NCBI RefSeq assembly: GCF_038811545.1
Contig: NZ_CP133319.1
Coordinates: 1,612,001-1,676,000 of the forward strand
DNA: 64,000 nucleotides
Origin: Rhodoligotrophos sp. CJ14
GTDB taxonomy: Bacteria > Pseudomonadota > Alphaproteobacteria > Rhizobiales > Im1
Direction: 5' to 3'
Position numbers and translations under genes: made by a program. The notes beneath the pieces are model-generated. The model saw only the letters and a program-made list of their open reading frames with translations, was not told the origin of the DNA and made no database searches. Of this stretch, positions 1 to 10,079 are shown piece by piece (positions within the stretch are counted from its first letter, which is position 1; the number at the start of each line of letters is the position of its first letter).

Positions 1-441
1 GCCGACCGCATCGATCTGCTCACCGACGGCTCGGCGCGTATTCTGGATTACAAGACCGGGGCGCTGCCTACCCACAAGCAGGAAGCGGCGAATTTCAGCC
101 CGCAATTGCTGCTCGAAGCCAAGATGGCCGAGCTTGGCGGCTTCGAGGCGCTCGGGCCCGCCCCCGTTCGCGAGCTCATCTATATCAGGCTCACCGGCGG
201 CAATCCCGCGGGCGAGCTGCGCATGATCGAGGCTGATCCCGGCCTCATCGACCGGATCTATGGCGGCCTTCAGGAACTGATCGCCGCCTATGATAATGAT
301 GCGCAGCCCTATCTCCCGCGGGTGCGCATCCATCGCGAGGACGCGGTGCTCGATTATGACCACCTCTCCCGCTTCGCCGAATGGCAGGCTCTGGCCCAGG
401 ACAGCGGTATGGCGAATGGCAATGGAGAGCGCCAGGAATGA
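1..441 (+). CDS. addB: Double-strand break repair protein AddB, C-terminal end (partial)
   Basis: The reading frame is open from the first base and gives about 146 residues of C-terminus. It contains the segment RILDYKTGALP, the D-Y-K motif of a RecB-type PD-(D/E)XK nuclease, which in AddB forms the second nuclease of the AddAB helicase-nuclease. AddAB processes double-strand DNA ends for RecA loading. The stop overlaps the start of addA by four bases (ATGA), as expected for the addBA operon. The helicase-like N-terminal portion lies outside the window. The assignment rests on this nuclease motif plus the adjoining addA. Confidence 0.9.
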   Translation, partial: ADRIDLLTDGSARILDYKTGALPTHKQEAANFSPQLLLEAKMAELGGFEALGPAPVRELIYIRLTGGNPAGELRMIEADPGLIDRIYGGLQELIAAYDNDAQPYLPRVRIHREDAVLDYDHLSRFAEWQALAQDSGMANGNGERQE

Positions 442-3400
442 CCGACGCGATCCGGCGCGCCACCGACGCCCAGTCTCGCGCTTCCAACCCCGACGTTTCC
501 GCCTGGGTATCCGCCAGCGCCGGCTCGGGCAAGACACGGGTGCTGGTGGACCGCGTGATCCGGCTGATGCTGGCCGGCACTCCCCCTGAACGCATTCTTT
601 GCCTGACCTTTACCCGTGCCGCCGCCGCGGAAATGGCCAATCGCCTCTTTCAGACCCTGTCCAGCTGGGTCGGGTTTGATGACGATACCCTCTCCAAGAG
701 CATCGAGCGCCTGACGGGAGCGCGCCCAGGAGAGTTCGGCTTGATCGAGGCACGCCGCCTGTTCACGCGCGCGCTGGAGACGCCCGGCGGCCTGAAGATC
801 CAGACCATTCACGCCTTCTGCGAGAAATTGCTGCAGCGTTTTCCCGTCGAGGCCGGCATCGTGCCGGGTTTCGAGGTGATGGATGAACGCACCGCCGAGG
901 AAATGCTACGCGACGTGCGCGACGACTTCATGCACCGCGCCGGCACCGCGCCCGAAGGCCTGCAAGCCCAGTCCTTCGCCACGGTGGTCTCCTATGTCGG
1001 CGCCGCCAGGTTCGACAAGGTGCTGAAGGAGGTCCTGGCCTCCCGCGCGTCCCTCGTCAGACTGCTCGATGCGAGCCTCTTTCAGGAAAGCATCGTCAAT
1101 CTCGGACGGCATCTCGGGTTGGGCCCCGATGACACCCCGGAGGCGATAACCCTCGAATTCGCTCACGGATTGAACAGGCGAGCCCTCGCCGAGGCCCGTG
1201 AGATCCTGAGTACTGGCTCGACCAAGATGGTCGCCCAGGCGCGGCATCTTGCGGCACTCCTCGCAGCGGATGATCCGGAGCTTGCCTTCGCGGCCGCCCG
1301 TGAAGCCTTTTGCAAGGGCAAGGATGAACCGAAGGCCGACAGCTCCATCATCACCGGCAAGCTCGCCGCTGCCCATCCCCATATTGCCGAAGCCCTCTTC
1401 GCCGAGCGGGCGCGGGTCATCGACCTCCTTGAACGGCAGCGCTGTGTCCATATCCGTCGCGCAACGGAAGCATTGCTGTTTGTGGCGCTTTCCATGCTGG
1501 GCGACTATGAGGCCGAGAAGCGCCGACGCGGCCAGTACGACTATGAGGATCTGATCGAGCGAACACTCGCACTGCTGACGGAGCTCGACGATGCGGGCTG
1601 GGTGCTGTTCAAGCTCGATGGCGGCATCGACCATATCCTCATTGATGAGGCGCAGGACACGAGCCCGCCTCAATGGCGCATCATCTCGGCCATTGCCGAG
1701 GAATTCTTTGCGGGCGCCGGAGCCCGGGAAGGGGCCCACCGCACGCTGTTCGTGGTGGGCGATCACAAGCAGTCGATCTACAGCTTCCAGGGCGCTGATC
1801 CGCAGGTCTTCGATGAGATGCACCGTGCCTTTCGCGCGCGGATCCGCGATGCAGGCCGGCGCTTCGAGGACGTGCCGCTCAGTGTTTCCTTCCGCTCGAC
1901 TGCCGATGTGCTGCAAGCGGTGGACTGGGTCTTCGAGCAAGTCGAGGCGCAAGCCGGCCTCAAGCCCCGCGACGGTGAGCTCCTGCCGCACCAACCGACA
2001 CGATTGGGCCAGGCAGGCCTGGTCGAGATCTGGCCAAAGCTGCAGCCTTTGCCCAAGCCGCCGCCCACGCCGTGGGAAGCGCCGGTCGATCATGAAGATG
2101 CAGCCCATCCCCGCATGCGCCTCGCCGAGCGGATTGCGGCCACCATCCACAATTGGCTCGTTGAAGGCGAGTTGCTTGCGTCCCAGCAAAGACCGATCCG
2201 GCCGGGTGACATCCTGATCCTGGTGCGCCGTCGCGATCGCCTCGTCGATGCGCTTTTGCGGGGCTTGAAGCAGCGCGGTGTGCCGGTGGCGGGCGCCGAC
2301 CGGCTCGTCCTCACCGAGCATATGGCGGTGAAGGACCTGATCGCGCTCGGCCGCTTCGTCCTCCTGCCCGAGGATGACCTGAATCTCGCCTGTTTGCTCA
2401 AGAGCCCACTGCTCACCCGCGATGACGGGCGTGCGCTCGATGACGATGATCTGATGATCCTCTGCCATGACCGACCAGGGAACCTGTGGCCGGCGCTCCA
2501 GAACGCCGTGGCCCGTGGGCTTCCCTATGCGGGCGCGTTGCAGCGCCTGCGCGACTGGTTTGCCCGCGCCGATTACGCCTCGCCCTTTGCCTTCTATGCG
2601 GAAGTGCTCGGCGCCGATCGCGGAAGGGAAGCCTTTGCCCGCCGCATGGGCGATGAGGCCCACGACCCGTTGGATGAGTTCCTGCGCGCAACCCTCGATT
2701 ACGAGCAGGCGCACACCCCGTCACTGCAGGGCTTCCTGCATTGGCTGATCTCGGCCGAGACGGTCATCAAGCGGGACATGGAGCACGGGGTCGATGCCGT
2801 GCGCATCATGACCGTGCATGGCAGCAAGGGCCTGGAAGCCAATATCGTCTTCCTGCCCGATACCTGCTCGCCGCCGCGCAAGCAGAACGATCCCGAGATC
2901 CTCGCCTTTCCCGCCGATGAGCACGGTGATCCCATTCACTGCTGGCGGCTCGGCTCAGCCTATCGGACCCGCGCGATCGATCGGCTTCGCGAGCGCGAGC
3001 AGCAGGCGCAGTTCGAGGAATATAACCGCTTGCTTTATGTGGCGATGACCAGAGCGCGCGATCGCCTCTATATCTGCGGATATAAAGGCGCTCGCCCGCC
3101 CGCCGGCATCACCTGGTATGATCTGATCTCAACAGCGCTCAAGCCCCGCGCCCGGGAAATCGTGCTCGCCGATGGCGAGACCATCTGGCGCATCGAAAGC
3201 GCGCAAACCGCATCAATGCCCGCGCCCGCCGGCGAGGAGACACGGCAGCAGCCGGCGGATCTACCAGACTGGACCCTGAGATCCGCCCCGCCCGAGGCGC
3301 CGGGCCACATTGAGCTTTCTCCTTCGCATCTGGGTGAAGGCTTGGCGCCGGCCTTAAGACAGTCCGCGGAACCATCGCCGCTGCTCATAGCCTCGGACTG

Positions 3401-3887
3401 GCTCCGCTTCCGCCGCGGCCGCCTGATCCATCGGCTCCTGGAGGCCTTGCCCGATCTGCCCCGACATGCCCGTGAGGCTGCGGCCCTGCGCTATCTCGCG
3501 CAATCTGCATCCGATTTGAGTGAGCATGAGCATGTCGGGATATGGCATGAGGTGCGAGCGATCCTCGATCACCCCGACTTTGCTGAAGTGTTCGCGCCCG
3601 GCAGCTTGAGCGAGGTGCCGCTTGCAGCGCTCACCGCCGATGCTGGGGCCAAGCTGACAGGACGGGTCGATCGCCTCGCCATCACGCCGCGCCAGGTTCT
3701 GGTGATCGACTATAAGACGAACCGGCCCCCGCCCCTTACCCTAGACGAGGTGGACCCGGTCTATATCCGCCAGCTGAACGCTTACGCATCCATCCTGCGC
3801 CGGATCTTCCCGGATAAGCGCGTGCGCTGCGCGCTGCTCTGGACGGTCGGTCCGCGGCTGATGGAGCTTTCAAATCCCGCCGGCTGA
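438..3887 (+). CDS. addA: Double-strand break repair helicase AddA
   Basis: This is a 1149-residue UvrD/Rep-family helicase-nuclease, the usual size for alphaproteobacterial AddA. The Walker A motif SASAGSGKT lies at residues 25-33, the Walker B region reads ILIDEAQDTSPPQW, and motif III reads VVGDHKQSIYSFQGADP. The C-terminal RecB-type nuclease shows VLVIDYKTNRPPP. I start the gene at the ATG that overlaps the addB stop rather than at an upstream in-frame ATG, because the family begins shortly before the Walker A motif and because of the ATGA coupling. With AddB it resects DNA ends during recombination repair. Confidence 0.96.
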   Translation: MTDAIRRATDAQSRASNPDVSAWVSASAGSGKTRVLVDRVIRLMLAGTPPERILCLTFTRAAAAEMANRLFQTLSSWVGFDDDTLSKSIERLTGARPGEFGLIEARRLFTRALETPGGLKIQTIHAFCEKLLQRFPVEAGIVPGFEVMDERTAEEMLRDVRDDFMHRAGTAPEGLQAQSFATVVSYVGAARFDKVLKEVLASRASLVRLLDASLFQESIVNLGRHLGLGPDDTPEAITLEFAHGLNRRALAEAREILSTGSTKMVAQARHLAALLAADDPELAFAAAREAFCKGKDEPKADSSIITGKLAAAHPHIAEALFAERARVIDLLERQRCVHIRRATEALLFVALSMLGDYEAEKRRRGQYDYEDLIERTLALLTELDDAGWVLFKLDGGIDHILIDEAQDTSPPQWRIISAIAEEFFAGAGAREGAHRTLFVVGDHKQSIYSFQGADPQVFDEMHRAFRARIRDAGRRFEDVPLSVSFRSTADVLQAVDWVFEQVEAQAGLKPRDGELLPHQPTRLGQAGLVEIWPKLQPLPKPPPTPWEAPVDHEDAAHPRMRLAERIAATIHNWLVEGELLASQQRPIRPGDILILVRRRDRLVDALLRGLKQRGVPVAGADRLVLTEHMAVKDLIALGRFVLLPEDDLNLACLLKSPLLTRDDGRALDDDDLMILCHDRPGNLWPALQNAVARGLPYAGALQRLRDWFARADYASPFAFYAEVLGADRGREAFARRMGDEAHDPLDEFLRATLDYEQAHTPSLQGFLHWLISAETVIKRDMEHGVDAVRIMTVHGSKGLEANIVFLPDTCSPPRKQNDPEILAFPADEHGDPIHCWRLGSAYRTRAIDRLREREQQAQFEEYNRLLYVAMTRARDRLYICGYKGARPPAGITWYDLISTALKPRAREIVLADGETIWRIESAQTASMPAPAGEETRQQPADLPDWTLRSAPPEAPGHIELSPSHLGEGLAPALRQSAEPSPLLIASDWLRFRRGRLIHRLLEALPDLPRHAREAAALRYLAQSASDLSEHEHVGIWHEVRAILDHPDFAEVFAPGSLSEVPLAALTADAGAKLTGRVDRLAITPRQVLVIDYKTNRPPPLTLDEVDPVYIRQLNAYASILRRIFPDKRVRCALLWTVGPRLMELSNPAG

Positions 3888-3908
3888 CGCATTGTCAGCA
3901 CTCAGACC

Positions 3909-3936
3909 ATCGTCATATTTGTCGTCAAACTGTCGC
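3909..3936 (+). promoter_or_regulatory. Pho-box-like PhoB site upstream of phoR
   Basis: TTGTCGT at 3919 and CTGTCGC at 3930 are repeated with the 11-bp spacing of PhoB half sites. A weaker unit, ATCGTCA, lies at 3909. The site is about 70 bp ahead of the phoR start, which suggests that the operon is induced by its own response regulator. This is a judgement by eye against the known CTGTCAT-type consensus. Confidence 0.6.
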
Positions 3937-4006
3937 ACGACTCGCTGAACATGTCATAATGCCCGTGTGAGTTGTTGCCGCACAGGCCGCCGGGCGAGTT
4001 TTCATC

Positions 4007-5299
4007 ATGTCTGACAGCGAGGTTCCTCTGACAATTGCCTTCGGGCTTCTGGTGGCATGCCTTGCGGCGCTCGTCCTGACCCAGAGCCTCACCCCTGCCA
4101 ATCTGCTGATCGCTGCGGGACTTGCTGGCGCAATCCTGCTGCTTCTGTTCACACCCGCCCACAAGGCGGAAGAAGAAAAGGTGGAGGCCAGCACCGACGA
4201 GGACGACAGCGCCGGTCAGACGATCGATCCGGTTCTCCCGTCGGTCGGCGAGGCCTTGCCGGATCCGCTTCTGGTGCTCGACAGGGATGGCATTGTCCGG
4301 TTCTGCAATTCTCACGCGCGCGCGCTGTTCGAAATGGATCCGCTGGAGCAGCATGTGTCCAGCGCGATCCGCGCGCCGGCGATTCTGGAGGCGATCCGGT
4401 CCGTCCATGCTTCGGGCCGTGCGCAGCGGGTGGATTATGAGGTGCGCGTCCCCGTCGAGCGGCGCTTCGAGGTCCATGTTGCGCCGATGATCCTGAGCCT
4501 TCCCTCGAGTGGTGGCCCCCGCGCCAACACCTCCGTGCTGCTCTTGATGCGCGATTTCACCCATGCCTACCAGATCGAGCGCATGCGGTCCGACTTCATC
4601 GCCAATGCGAGCCATGAGCTGCGCACCCCGCTCGCCTCCGTCCTGGGCTTCATCGAGACCCTCCAGGGCGCGGCCCGCAATGACAGCGCCGCCCGCGACC
4701 GCTTTCTCGAGCTCATGCGGCAGCAAGGCACCCGCATGACCAGGCTGATCGATGATCTGCTCTCCCTCAGCCGCATCGAGATGAACGCGCATGTGCCGCC
4801 GACGTCGGAGGTGAACATTGAGCAGACCGTCCGCCACGTCGCAGACCTCCTGCAGCCTCTCGCAGCAGAACAAAATGTCTCTGTTTCCGTGACCCCCGCA
4901 CCTGCCGATCACGCCTATATGGTCCGCGGCGACCGGGACGAGCTGGTCCAGGTGTTCCAAAACCTGGTTGAGAACGCGATTAAATATGGTGGAAGCGGCA
5001 AGCCCGTCGAGATCGAGATTGCCCGCGCCGGCACGAGCATCGAGGTCTCTGTTTGCGACCATGGCCCTGGCATACCGAGTGAGCATATCCCGCGCCTCAC
5101 CGAGCGCTTTTACCGTGTCAGCACCCAGGACAGCCGGGCCCGCGGCGGCACCGGGCTCGGGCTTGCTATCGTCAAGCACATCCTCAATCGCCACCGGGGC
5201 AAGCTCATCATTCGCAGCACGCTTGGTGAAGGCTCATGCTTCACCGTCAGATTGCCGGCAGTTAAAGAAGAAAAACATCTCAAAAAGTCAACGGCTTAG
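4007..5299 (+). CDS. phoR: Phosphate regulon sensor histidine kinase PhoR
   Basis: The protein has 430 residues. Two hydrophobic segments (about 7-25 and 31-49) anchor it in the membrane. A PAS-like region follows (about 75-185, VGEALPDPLLVLDRDG). The dimerisation domain has the phospho-acceptor His203 in ASHELRTPLAS, and the ATPase domain has an N box (FQNLVENAIKY, about 318-327), a G1 box (DHGPGIP) and a G2 box (GGTGLGLAIVK). PhoR senses low phosphate through the Pst/PhoU complex and phosphorylates PhoB. Its place directly before pstS, with phoB at the far end, is the usual alphaproteobacterial order and supports PhoR over another kinase. Confidence 0.93.
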   Translation: MSDSEVPLTIAFGLLVACLAALVLTQSLTPANLLIAAGLAGAILLLLFTPAHKAEEEKVEASTDEDDSAGQTIDPVLPSVGEALPDPLLVLDRDGIVRFCNSHARALFEMDPLEQHVSSAIRAPAILEAIRSVHASGRAQRVDYEVRVPVERRFEVHVAPMILSLPSSGGPRANTSVLLLMRDFTHAYQIERMRSDFIANASHELRTPLASVLGFIETLQGAARNDSAARDRFLELMRQQGTRMTRLIDDLLSLSRIEMNAHVPPTSEVNIEQTVRHVADLLQPLAAEQNVSVSVTPAPADHAYMVRGDRDELVQVFQNLVENAIKYGGSGKPVEIEIARAGTSIEVSVCDHGPGIPSEHIPRLTERFYRVSTQDSRARGGTGLGLAIVKHILNRHRGKLIIRSTLGEGSCFTVRLPAVKEEKHLKKSTA

Positions 5300-5311
5300 T
5301 CCGTTATAAAA

Positions 5312-5331
5312 CTGTCGCGTAAACGTCATAC
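5312..5331 (+). promoter_or_regulatory. Pho-box-like PhoB site upstream of pstS
   Basis: CTGTCGC at 5312 and ACGTCAT at 5323 are spaced by 11 bp, as PhoB half sites are. The site is about 80-100 bp before the pstS start, in the 111-bp gap after phoR. It would give pstS its own phosphate-controlled promoter. Confidence 0.65.
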
Positions 5332-5410
5332 AACCGCAGTGCTGACCGCTTAAGGGTTGCAGACCAAATAACTTGCCTATTCCAGCGAGCCAAAACAGAG
5401 AGGCACGAAA

Positions 5411-6466
5411 ATGAATGTGATCCGCAAAGCGGGCATTGGCGCGGCGATCGCCGGGGTGATTGCCCTGGTTGCTGCGGGCGTTTCCAATGCTGCCAATATT
5501 GCAGGGGCTGGCGCGACCTTCCCCTATCCGATCTACGCGAAATGGGCCGAGACCTATAAGCAGGAGACTGGCGATGGGCTGAACTATCAGTCGATCGGCT
5601 CCGGCGGCGGCATCAAGCAGATCCAGGCCAAGACCGTGACCTTTGGCGCATCTGACATGCCACTGAAGCCGGAAGAGCTCGAGAAGTCGGGCCTGGTTCA
5701 GTTCCCGATGGTCATGGGTGGCGTGGTTCCCGTGATCAATCTCGAGGGCATTCAGCCTGGCGGGCTCGTCCTGAATGGCGATGTCCTGGCGAAGATCTTC
5801 ATGGGCGAGATCACCAGCTGGGATGACGACGCGATCAAGCAGCTGAACCCGAACGTCGACCTGCCGTCCCAGGCCATTGCCGTCGTGCACCGGTCCGATG
5901 GCTCCGGCACCACCTTCATCTTTGCCGATTATCTCTCCAAGGTAAGCAATGACTGGAAAGAGAATGTCGGCGCGGCGACCTCGCTCGAATGGCCGGTCGG
6001 CATCGGCGCCAAGGGCAATGAGGGTGTCGCCAACAACGTGAAGCAGACGGCAGGCTCCATCGGCTATGTCGAATATGCCTATGCCAAGCAGAACAACCTC
6101 ACCTATGCAAACCTGATCAACGCCGATGGCAAGGCCGTGAGCCCGACCATCGAGGCGTTCCAGGCGGCTGCGGCCAATGCGGATTGGGCTGGAACTCCGG
6201 GCTTCGGCGTCCTCGTGACCAATGAGCCCGGCGCTGGGAGCTGGCCGATCACCGCGGCGACCTTCATCCTCATGCACAAGCAGCCCGACAAGCCGGAAGA
6301 TGCGGCCACTGCGCTGAAATTCTTCTCCTGGGCTTACAAGAACGGCGATGACGCTGCGGCCAGCCTTGATTACGTGCCGCTGCCGGATGAGGTGGTTGCC
6401 CTCGTCCAGGAATCCTGGAAGCAGATCGTCGGCCCCGATGGCCAGCCGGTTTTCAAAGGCATGTGA
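5411..6466 (+). CDS. pstS: Phosphate ABC transporter substrate-binding protein PstS
   Basis: This 351-residue periplasmic phosphate-binding protein has a Sec signal peptide (about 1-27, ending VSNA-AN). The mature start [20 protein letters not shown] and the segments [21 protein letters not shown] and [17 protein letters not shown] are the phosphate-contacting loops of PstS. A GAGAGGC stretch about 10 bases before the ATG may serve as ribosome binding site. It delivers phosphate to PstCA. A gap with two hairpins separates it from pstC, so it may be made in excess over the membrane subunits. Confidence 0.96.
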   Translation: MNVIRKAGIGAAIAGVIALVAAGVSNAANIAGAGATFPYPIYAKWAETYKQETGDGLNYQSIGSGGGIKQIQAKTVTFGASDMPLKPEELEKSGLVQFPMVMGGVVPVINLEGIQPGGLVLNGDVLAKIFMGEITSWDDDAIKQLNPNVDLPSQAIAVVHRSDGSGTTFIFADYLSKVSNDWKENVGAATSLEWPVGIGAKGNEGVANNVKQTAGSIGYVEYAYAKQNNLTYANLINADGKAVSPTIEAFQAAAANADWAGTPGFGVLVTNEPGAGSWPITAATFILMHKQPDKPEDAATALKFFSWAYKNGDDAAASLDYVPLPDEVVALVQESWKQIVGPDGQPVFKGM

Positions 6467-6495
6467 TCCCCACCCGGAACACCCGCTGCTTTGGG

Positions 6496-6577
6496 GCGTG
6501 ACCTCGGTTCAGAGAAAGGTCACGCTCTGGCACGGAATTGGAGCGGTCTCGCGATGTGCCTATACGCGAAACCGCTC
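6496..6577 (+). promoter_or_regulatory. Two tandem hairpins in the pstS-pstC gap
   Basis: The first inverted repeat is GCGTGACCT (6496-6504) with AGGTCACGC (6517-6525). The second is GAGCGGT (6541-6547) with ACCGCTC (6571-6577), extended by CGCG/CGCG inside. Neither has a long T-run, so partial termination or protection of the pstS message is more likely than full termination. The second hairpin resembles the arm of the intergenic repeat found at 12.3 and 21.5 kb. Confidence 0.55.
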
Positions 6578-6637
6578 TAAGACGAGTGTTCCCTTTTTCG
6601 CTCCGGCTTGAAGCACCAACTCTGTATCGGGGGCAAC

Positions 6638-7636
6638 ATGTCGAGTCAGTCGATCATGACAGAACGCACAATCACTAGACCCGCGCAGTTTGACCGGTCT
6701 CACGCGCTCAAGAAATTTGCGGCGACCGACACTGTCTTTCGCGGGCTCACCTACTCAGCTGCCGTGGCTGTTCTGGTCCTGCTCGGCGGCGTGATCGTCG
6801 CTCTGATTCATGGATCCTATCCGGCTCTGAGGACCTTTGGCCTGGAATTCTTTACCACCCAGTCGTGGAATCCGGTCACCGAGCGTTTCGGCGCGCTTGC
6901 GCCCATTTACGGCACACTCGTCACCTCCATTATTGCGCTGCTTCTGGCCGTGCCGGTCGGTATCGGTATCGCGATCTTCCTGACCGAGCTTTGCCCTATG
7001 CCTCTGCGCCGGCCCATCGGCATCGCCGTCGAGCTCTTGGCGGGCATTCCCAGCATCATTTACGGCATCTGGGGCCTTTTCGTCTTCGCCCCCTTCCTGC
7101 AAGAACATGTCCAGCCCGCCCTCATCAGCACCTTCTCGGGCATTCCGGGGCTGAGCAGCCTCTTTGCGGGCCCGCCCTACGGGATCGGGGTGCTGACCGC
7201 GTCCTTGATCCTGGCGGTCATGATCCTGCCCTTCATCACGGCCATCACCCGCGACGTGTTCGAGACCACCCCTCCCATGCTGAAGGAATCAGCCTATGGG
7301 CTTGGCTGCACCACGTGGGAAGTGGTTCTCAAGGTGGTTCTGCCCTTCACCCGCGTCGGCGTGATTGGCGGCGTCATGCTGGCTCTGGGCCGCGCCCTTG
7401 GCGAGACCATGGCCGTCACCTTCGTGATCGGCAATGCCCATCGCATCAGCGCCTCCCTTCTGGCGCCCGGCACGACGATTTCGGCCTCCATTGCCAATGA
7501 GTTCACCGAGGCGATCGGCACGCTCTACACATCCTCGCTCATCGCCCTCGGCCTCATCCTCTTCCTGATAACCTTCATCGTGCTCGCTGCCGCGCGTTAC
7601 CTCCTGCTGCGCATCGAGCGACGCCTGGGGAACTGA
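6638..7636 (+). CDS. pstC: Phosphate ABC transporter permease PstC
   Basis: This 332-residue inner-membrane permease has about six transmembrane segments after a cytoplasmic N-terminus of some 45 residues. The ABC-permease EAA loop is visible as [24 protein letters not shown] followed by [11 protein letters not shown] start it at the ATG preceded by GGGGGC; a TTG 30 bases upstream in frame is less likely. PstC pairs with PstA to form the phosphate channel and is followed by pstA after two bases. Confidence 0.95.
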   Translation: MSSQSIMTERTITRPAQFDRSHALKKFAATDTVFRGLTYSAAVAVLVLLGGVIVALIHGSYPALRTFGLEFFTTQSWNPVTERFGALAPIYGTLVTSIIALLLAVPVGIGIAIFLTELCPMPLRRPIGIAVELLAGIPSIIYGIWGLFVFAPFLQEHVQPALISTFSGIPGLSSLFAGPPYGIGVLTASLILAVMILPFITAITRDVFETTPPMLKESAYGLGCTTWEVVLKVVLPFTRVGVIGGVMLALGRALGETMAVTFVIGNAHRISASLLAPGTTISASIANEFTEAIGTLYTSSLIALGLILFLITFIVLAAARYLLLRIERRLGN

Positions 7637-7638
7637 CC

Positions 7639-8472
7639 ATGTACGGACGCAGGCGCTTCAAGAACTCCCTGGCCATGGCCCTGTCGGTGGTTGCCGCCGC
7701 CATTGGCCTGGGCTGGCTCATCCTGATCCTGGTGGTGCTGGTCTATAAGGGCATATCTGGCCTCAACCTGGCCGTCTTCACCGAAATGACGCCGCCGCCC
7801 GGTAGCGAAGGCGGCTTGCTGAATGCCATCGTCGGCAGTCTCATCCTCACCTTCCTTGCCATCATTATCGGCACGCCCATCGGCATTCTCGCCGGCACCT
7901 ATATGGCCGAATACGGCCGCGGCACCAAGCTCACGATGATCGTGCGTTTCATCAACGACATTCTCCTGTCCGCGCCATCGATCGTGGTCGGCCTCTTCGT
8001 CTATGAGACCATGGTGCTGGCCATGGGCAATTTCTCGGGCATTGCCGGTGCGGTAGCCCTGGCGATCATCGTCATTCCCGTGGTGGTGCGCACCACGGAG
8101 GACATGCTGCTCCTCGTTCCCAACACCTTGCGCGAGGCGGCCTCAGCTCTGGGCGCCCCGCGCTGGCACGTCATCTCGAACGTCGCCTACAAGGCTGCCA
8201 AGACCGGCATGATCACCGGTGTGCTCTTGGCGATAGCACGCATCTCCGGCGAAACCGCGCCCCTGCTGTTCACCGCTCTTAACAATCAGTTCTGGAGCAC
8301 CGATCTTCTCGCACCGATGCCAAGCCTGCCGGTCGTGATCTTCCAGTTTGCGCTGAGCCCCTATGAGGATTGGCAGCAGCTGGCTTGGACCGGAGCCCTC
8401 ATCATTACGGTCGCAGTGCTTGCGCTCAGCATCATCGCGCGCATGCTCTCTGCGCGGAAAACGGGAATCTGA
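7639..8472 (+). CDS. pstA: Phosphate ABC transporter permease PstA
   Basis: This 277-residue permease has about six membrane segments. The EAA loop [24 protein letters not shown] and the following [17 protein letters not shown] are typical of PstA. It starts directly behind pstC and ends three bases before pstB, so the three genes are translated as a block. It forms the second half of the phosphate channel. Confidence 0.95.
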   Translation: MYGRRRFKNSLAMALSVVAAAIGLGWLILILVVLVYKGISGLNLAVFTEMTPPPGSEGGLLNAIVGSLILTFLAIIIGTPIGILAGTYMAEYGRGTKLTMIVRFINDILLSAPSIVVGLFVYETMVLAMGNFSGIAGAVALAIIVIPVVVRTTEDMLLLVPNTLREAASALGAPRWHVISNVAYKAAKTGMITGVLLAIARISGETAPLLFTALNNQFWSTDLLAPMPSLPVVIFQFALSPYEDWQQLAWTGALIITVAVLALSIIARMLSARKTGI

Positions 8473-8475
8473 CCC

Positions 8476-9282
8476 ATGGCGAACGCCCTCACCACCACCG
8501 CTGCTCGTGAGCAAGTCGCGCCGGCTCTGCGCGAGCGCATCTCCATCCGCGATGTCTCCTTCTACTACGGAGATTCGAAAGCGCTGAAGAACATCAGCCT
8601 GCCGCTCTATGACCGCGAGGTCACCGCCTTCATCGGTCCCTCCGGCTGCGGAAAGTCGACGCTTCTGCGCATCCTCAACCGGATGTACGACCTCTATCCC
8701 AAGCAGCGCGCCGAGGGCGAGGTCTTGCTCGACGGCGAGAACATCCTCGACCCAAAGCAGGATCTCAACCTCTTGCGGGCGCGGATAGGCATGGTCTTCC
8801 AGAAGCCGACCCCATTTCCCATGTCCATCTATGACAACATCGCCTTCGGGGTTCGGCTTTATGAGAAGCTGCCGAAATCCGAGATGGACGACCGCGTGGA
8901 GGATGCGCTGCGCCGTGGCGCACTCTGGGACGAGGTGAAGGACAAGCTGCACACCAGCGGCATGGGATTGTCGGGCGGTCAGCAGCAGCGTCTGTGCATT
9001 GCGCGCAGCGTTGCGGTTCGCCCCGAGGTGATCCTGTTCGACGAGCCCTGTTCGGCGCTGGACCCGATCTCGACGGGGCGCATCGAGGAGCTGATCGAAC
9101 AGCTCAAAGTCGACTACACCATCGCTATCGTCACCCACAACATGCAGCAAGCTGCGCGGGTCTCGAAGTATACGGCCTTCATGTATCTCGGCGAGCTCAT
9201 CGAGTTTGACCATACCGAGAAGATCTTCACCGCTCCGTCAAACAAGAAGACGGAAGAATATATCACCGGCCGTTTCGGCTGA
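8476..9282 (+). CDS. pstB: Phosphate ABC transporter ATP-binding protein PstB
   Basis: The protein has 268 residues, with Walker [10 protein letters not shown] (lysine 60), the Q-loop region [21 protein letters not shown], the signature LSGGQQQR and Walker [14 protein letters not shown]. The Q-loop wording with [11 protein letters not shown] is specific to PstB. It hydrolyses ATP to drive phosphate uptake and, with PhoU, signals phosphate status to PhoR. Confidence 0.97.
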   Translation: MANALTTTAAREQVAPALRERISIRDVSFYYGDSKALKNISLPLYDREVTAFIGPSGCGKSTLLRILNRMYDLYPKQRAEGEVLLDGENILDPKQDLNLLRARIGMVFQKPTPFPMSIYDNIAFGVRLYEKLPKSEMDDRVEDALRRGALWDEVKDKLHTSGMGLSGGQQQRLCIARSVAVRPEVILFDEPCSALDPISTGRIEELIEQLKVDYTIAIVTHNMQQAARVSKYTAFMYLGELIEFDHTEKIFTAPSNKKTEEYITGRFG

Positions 9283-9341
9283 TTGCCGTTCGGCGGATGA
9301 CGTTCGGCTGGGCCGGACAACCGGACTGAAAGGATGCTGTC

Positions 9342-10079
9342 GTGAGCGAACACATCGTCAAATCATTCGACGAAGAGATCGCCGCTTTGAACGCGCGCCT
9401 GGCCCAGATGGGTGGCCTGGCAGAGGAGCAGCTCGCTGGAGCGATCGATGCGCTGGAGCAGCGCGACGCCGATCGTGCTGCAGCGATCATCGATGCGGAT
9501 CGCAAGCTCGACCAATTGGAGCGCGAGGTCGAGGAGCGCGCGATCCTGTTGATTGCCAAGCGCCAGCCCATGGCCCGCGATCTGAGGCATGTGGTGGTGG
9601 GTCTGCGCACCGCCATGGATCTCGAGCGGATCGGCGATCTCGCCAAGAATATCGCCAAGCGCTCCTTCGCCATTGGCGAGGCGCGTCCCAAGGCGGGCTA
9701 TGCCGGCCTCAACAATATGGGCCGCCTCGCCCTTGAGCAGCTGAAGCTGGTCCTGGATGCCTTCATTCAGCGCGATGCCGACAAGGCGCTTGAGGTCTGG
9801 CGGTCGGACGAGCAGATCGATAGCCTCTACAATGCGCTCTTCCGCGAATTGCTGACCTATATGATGGAAGATCCACGCACGATCGGCGCCTGTACGCATC
9901 TTTTGTTTGGCGCCAAGAATATCGAGCGCATCGGCGACCACTGCACCAATATCGCGGAGAATGTCTATTACCTCGTGCACGGGCGGCTGTTGGTGGATGA
10001 CCGCCCGAAGAGCGACATGACCAGCATGTTGAGCGTGAAATACGCAGCCAAGTCGACCGAGCCGGAACAGAGTTCATGA
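9342..10079 (+). CDS. phoU: Phosphate signalling complex protein PhoU
   Basis: This 245-residue protein starts at a GTG with GAAAGGAT upstream. It is made of two copies of the PhoU three-helix domain. The metal-binding motif appears as DLERIGDLAKNIAKR in the first half and NIERIGDHCTNIAENVYY in the second. PhoU links the Pst transporter to PhoR and keeps the regulon off when phosphate is plentiful. The last four bases overlap the phoB start. Confidence 0.95.
   Translation: MSEHIVKSFDEEIAALNARLAQMGGLAEEQLAGAIDALEQRDADRAAAIIDADRKLDQLEREVEERAILLIAKRQPMARDLRHVVVGLRTAMDLERIGDLAKNIAKRSFAIGEARPKAGYAGLNNMGRLALEQLKLVLDAFIQRDADKALEVWRSDEQIDSLYNALFRELLTYMMEDPRTIGACTHLLFGAKNIERIGDHCTNIAENVYYLVHGRLLVDDRPKSDMTSMLSVKYAAKSTEPEQSS

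Noticed and set aside
906-2714. Long minus-strand frame opposite addA (602 codons)
   Set aside because: It is a shadow frame of the GC-rich addA gene; it has no domain and addA has all its motifs on the other strand.
3902-5194. Minus-strand frame of 430 codons opposite phoR
   Set aside because: Shadow of phoR; no motif, and it would cover the promoter region and the kinase gene.
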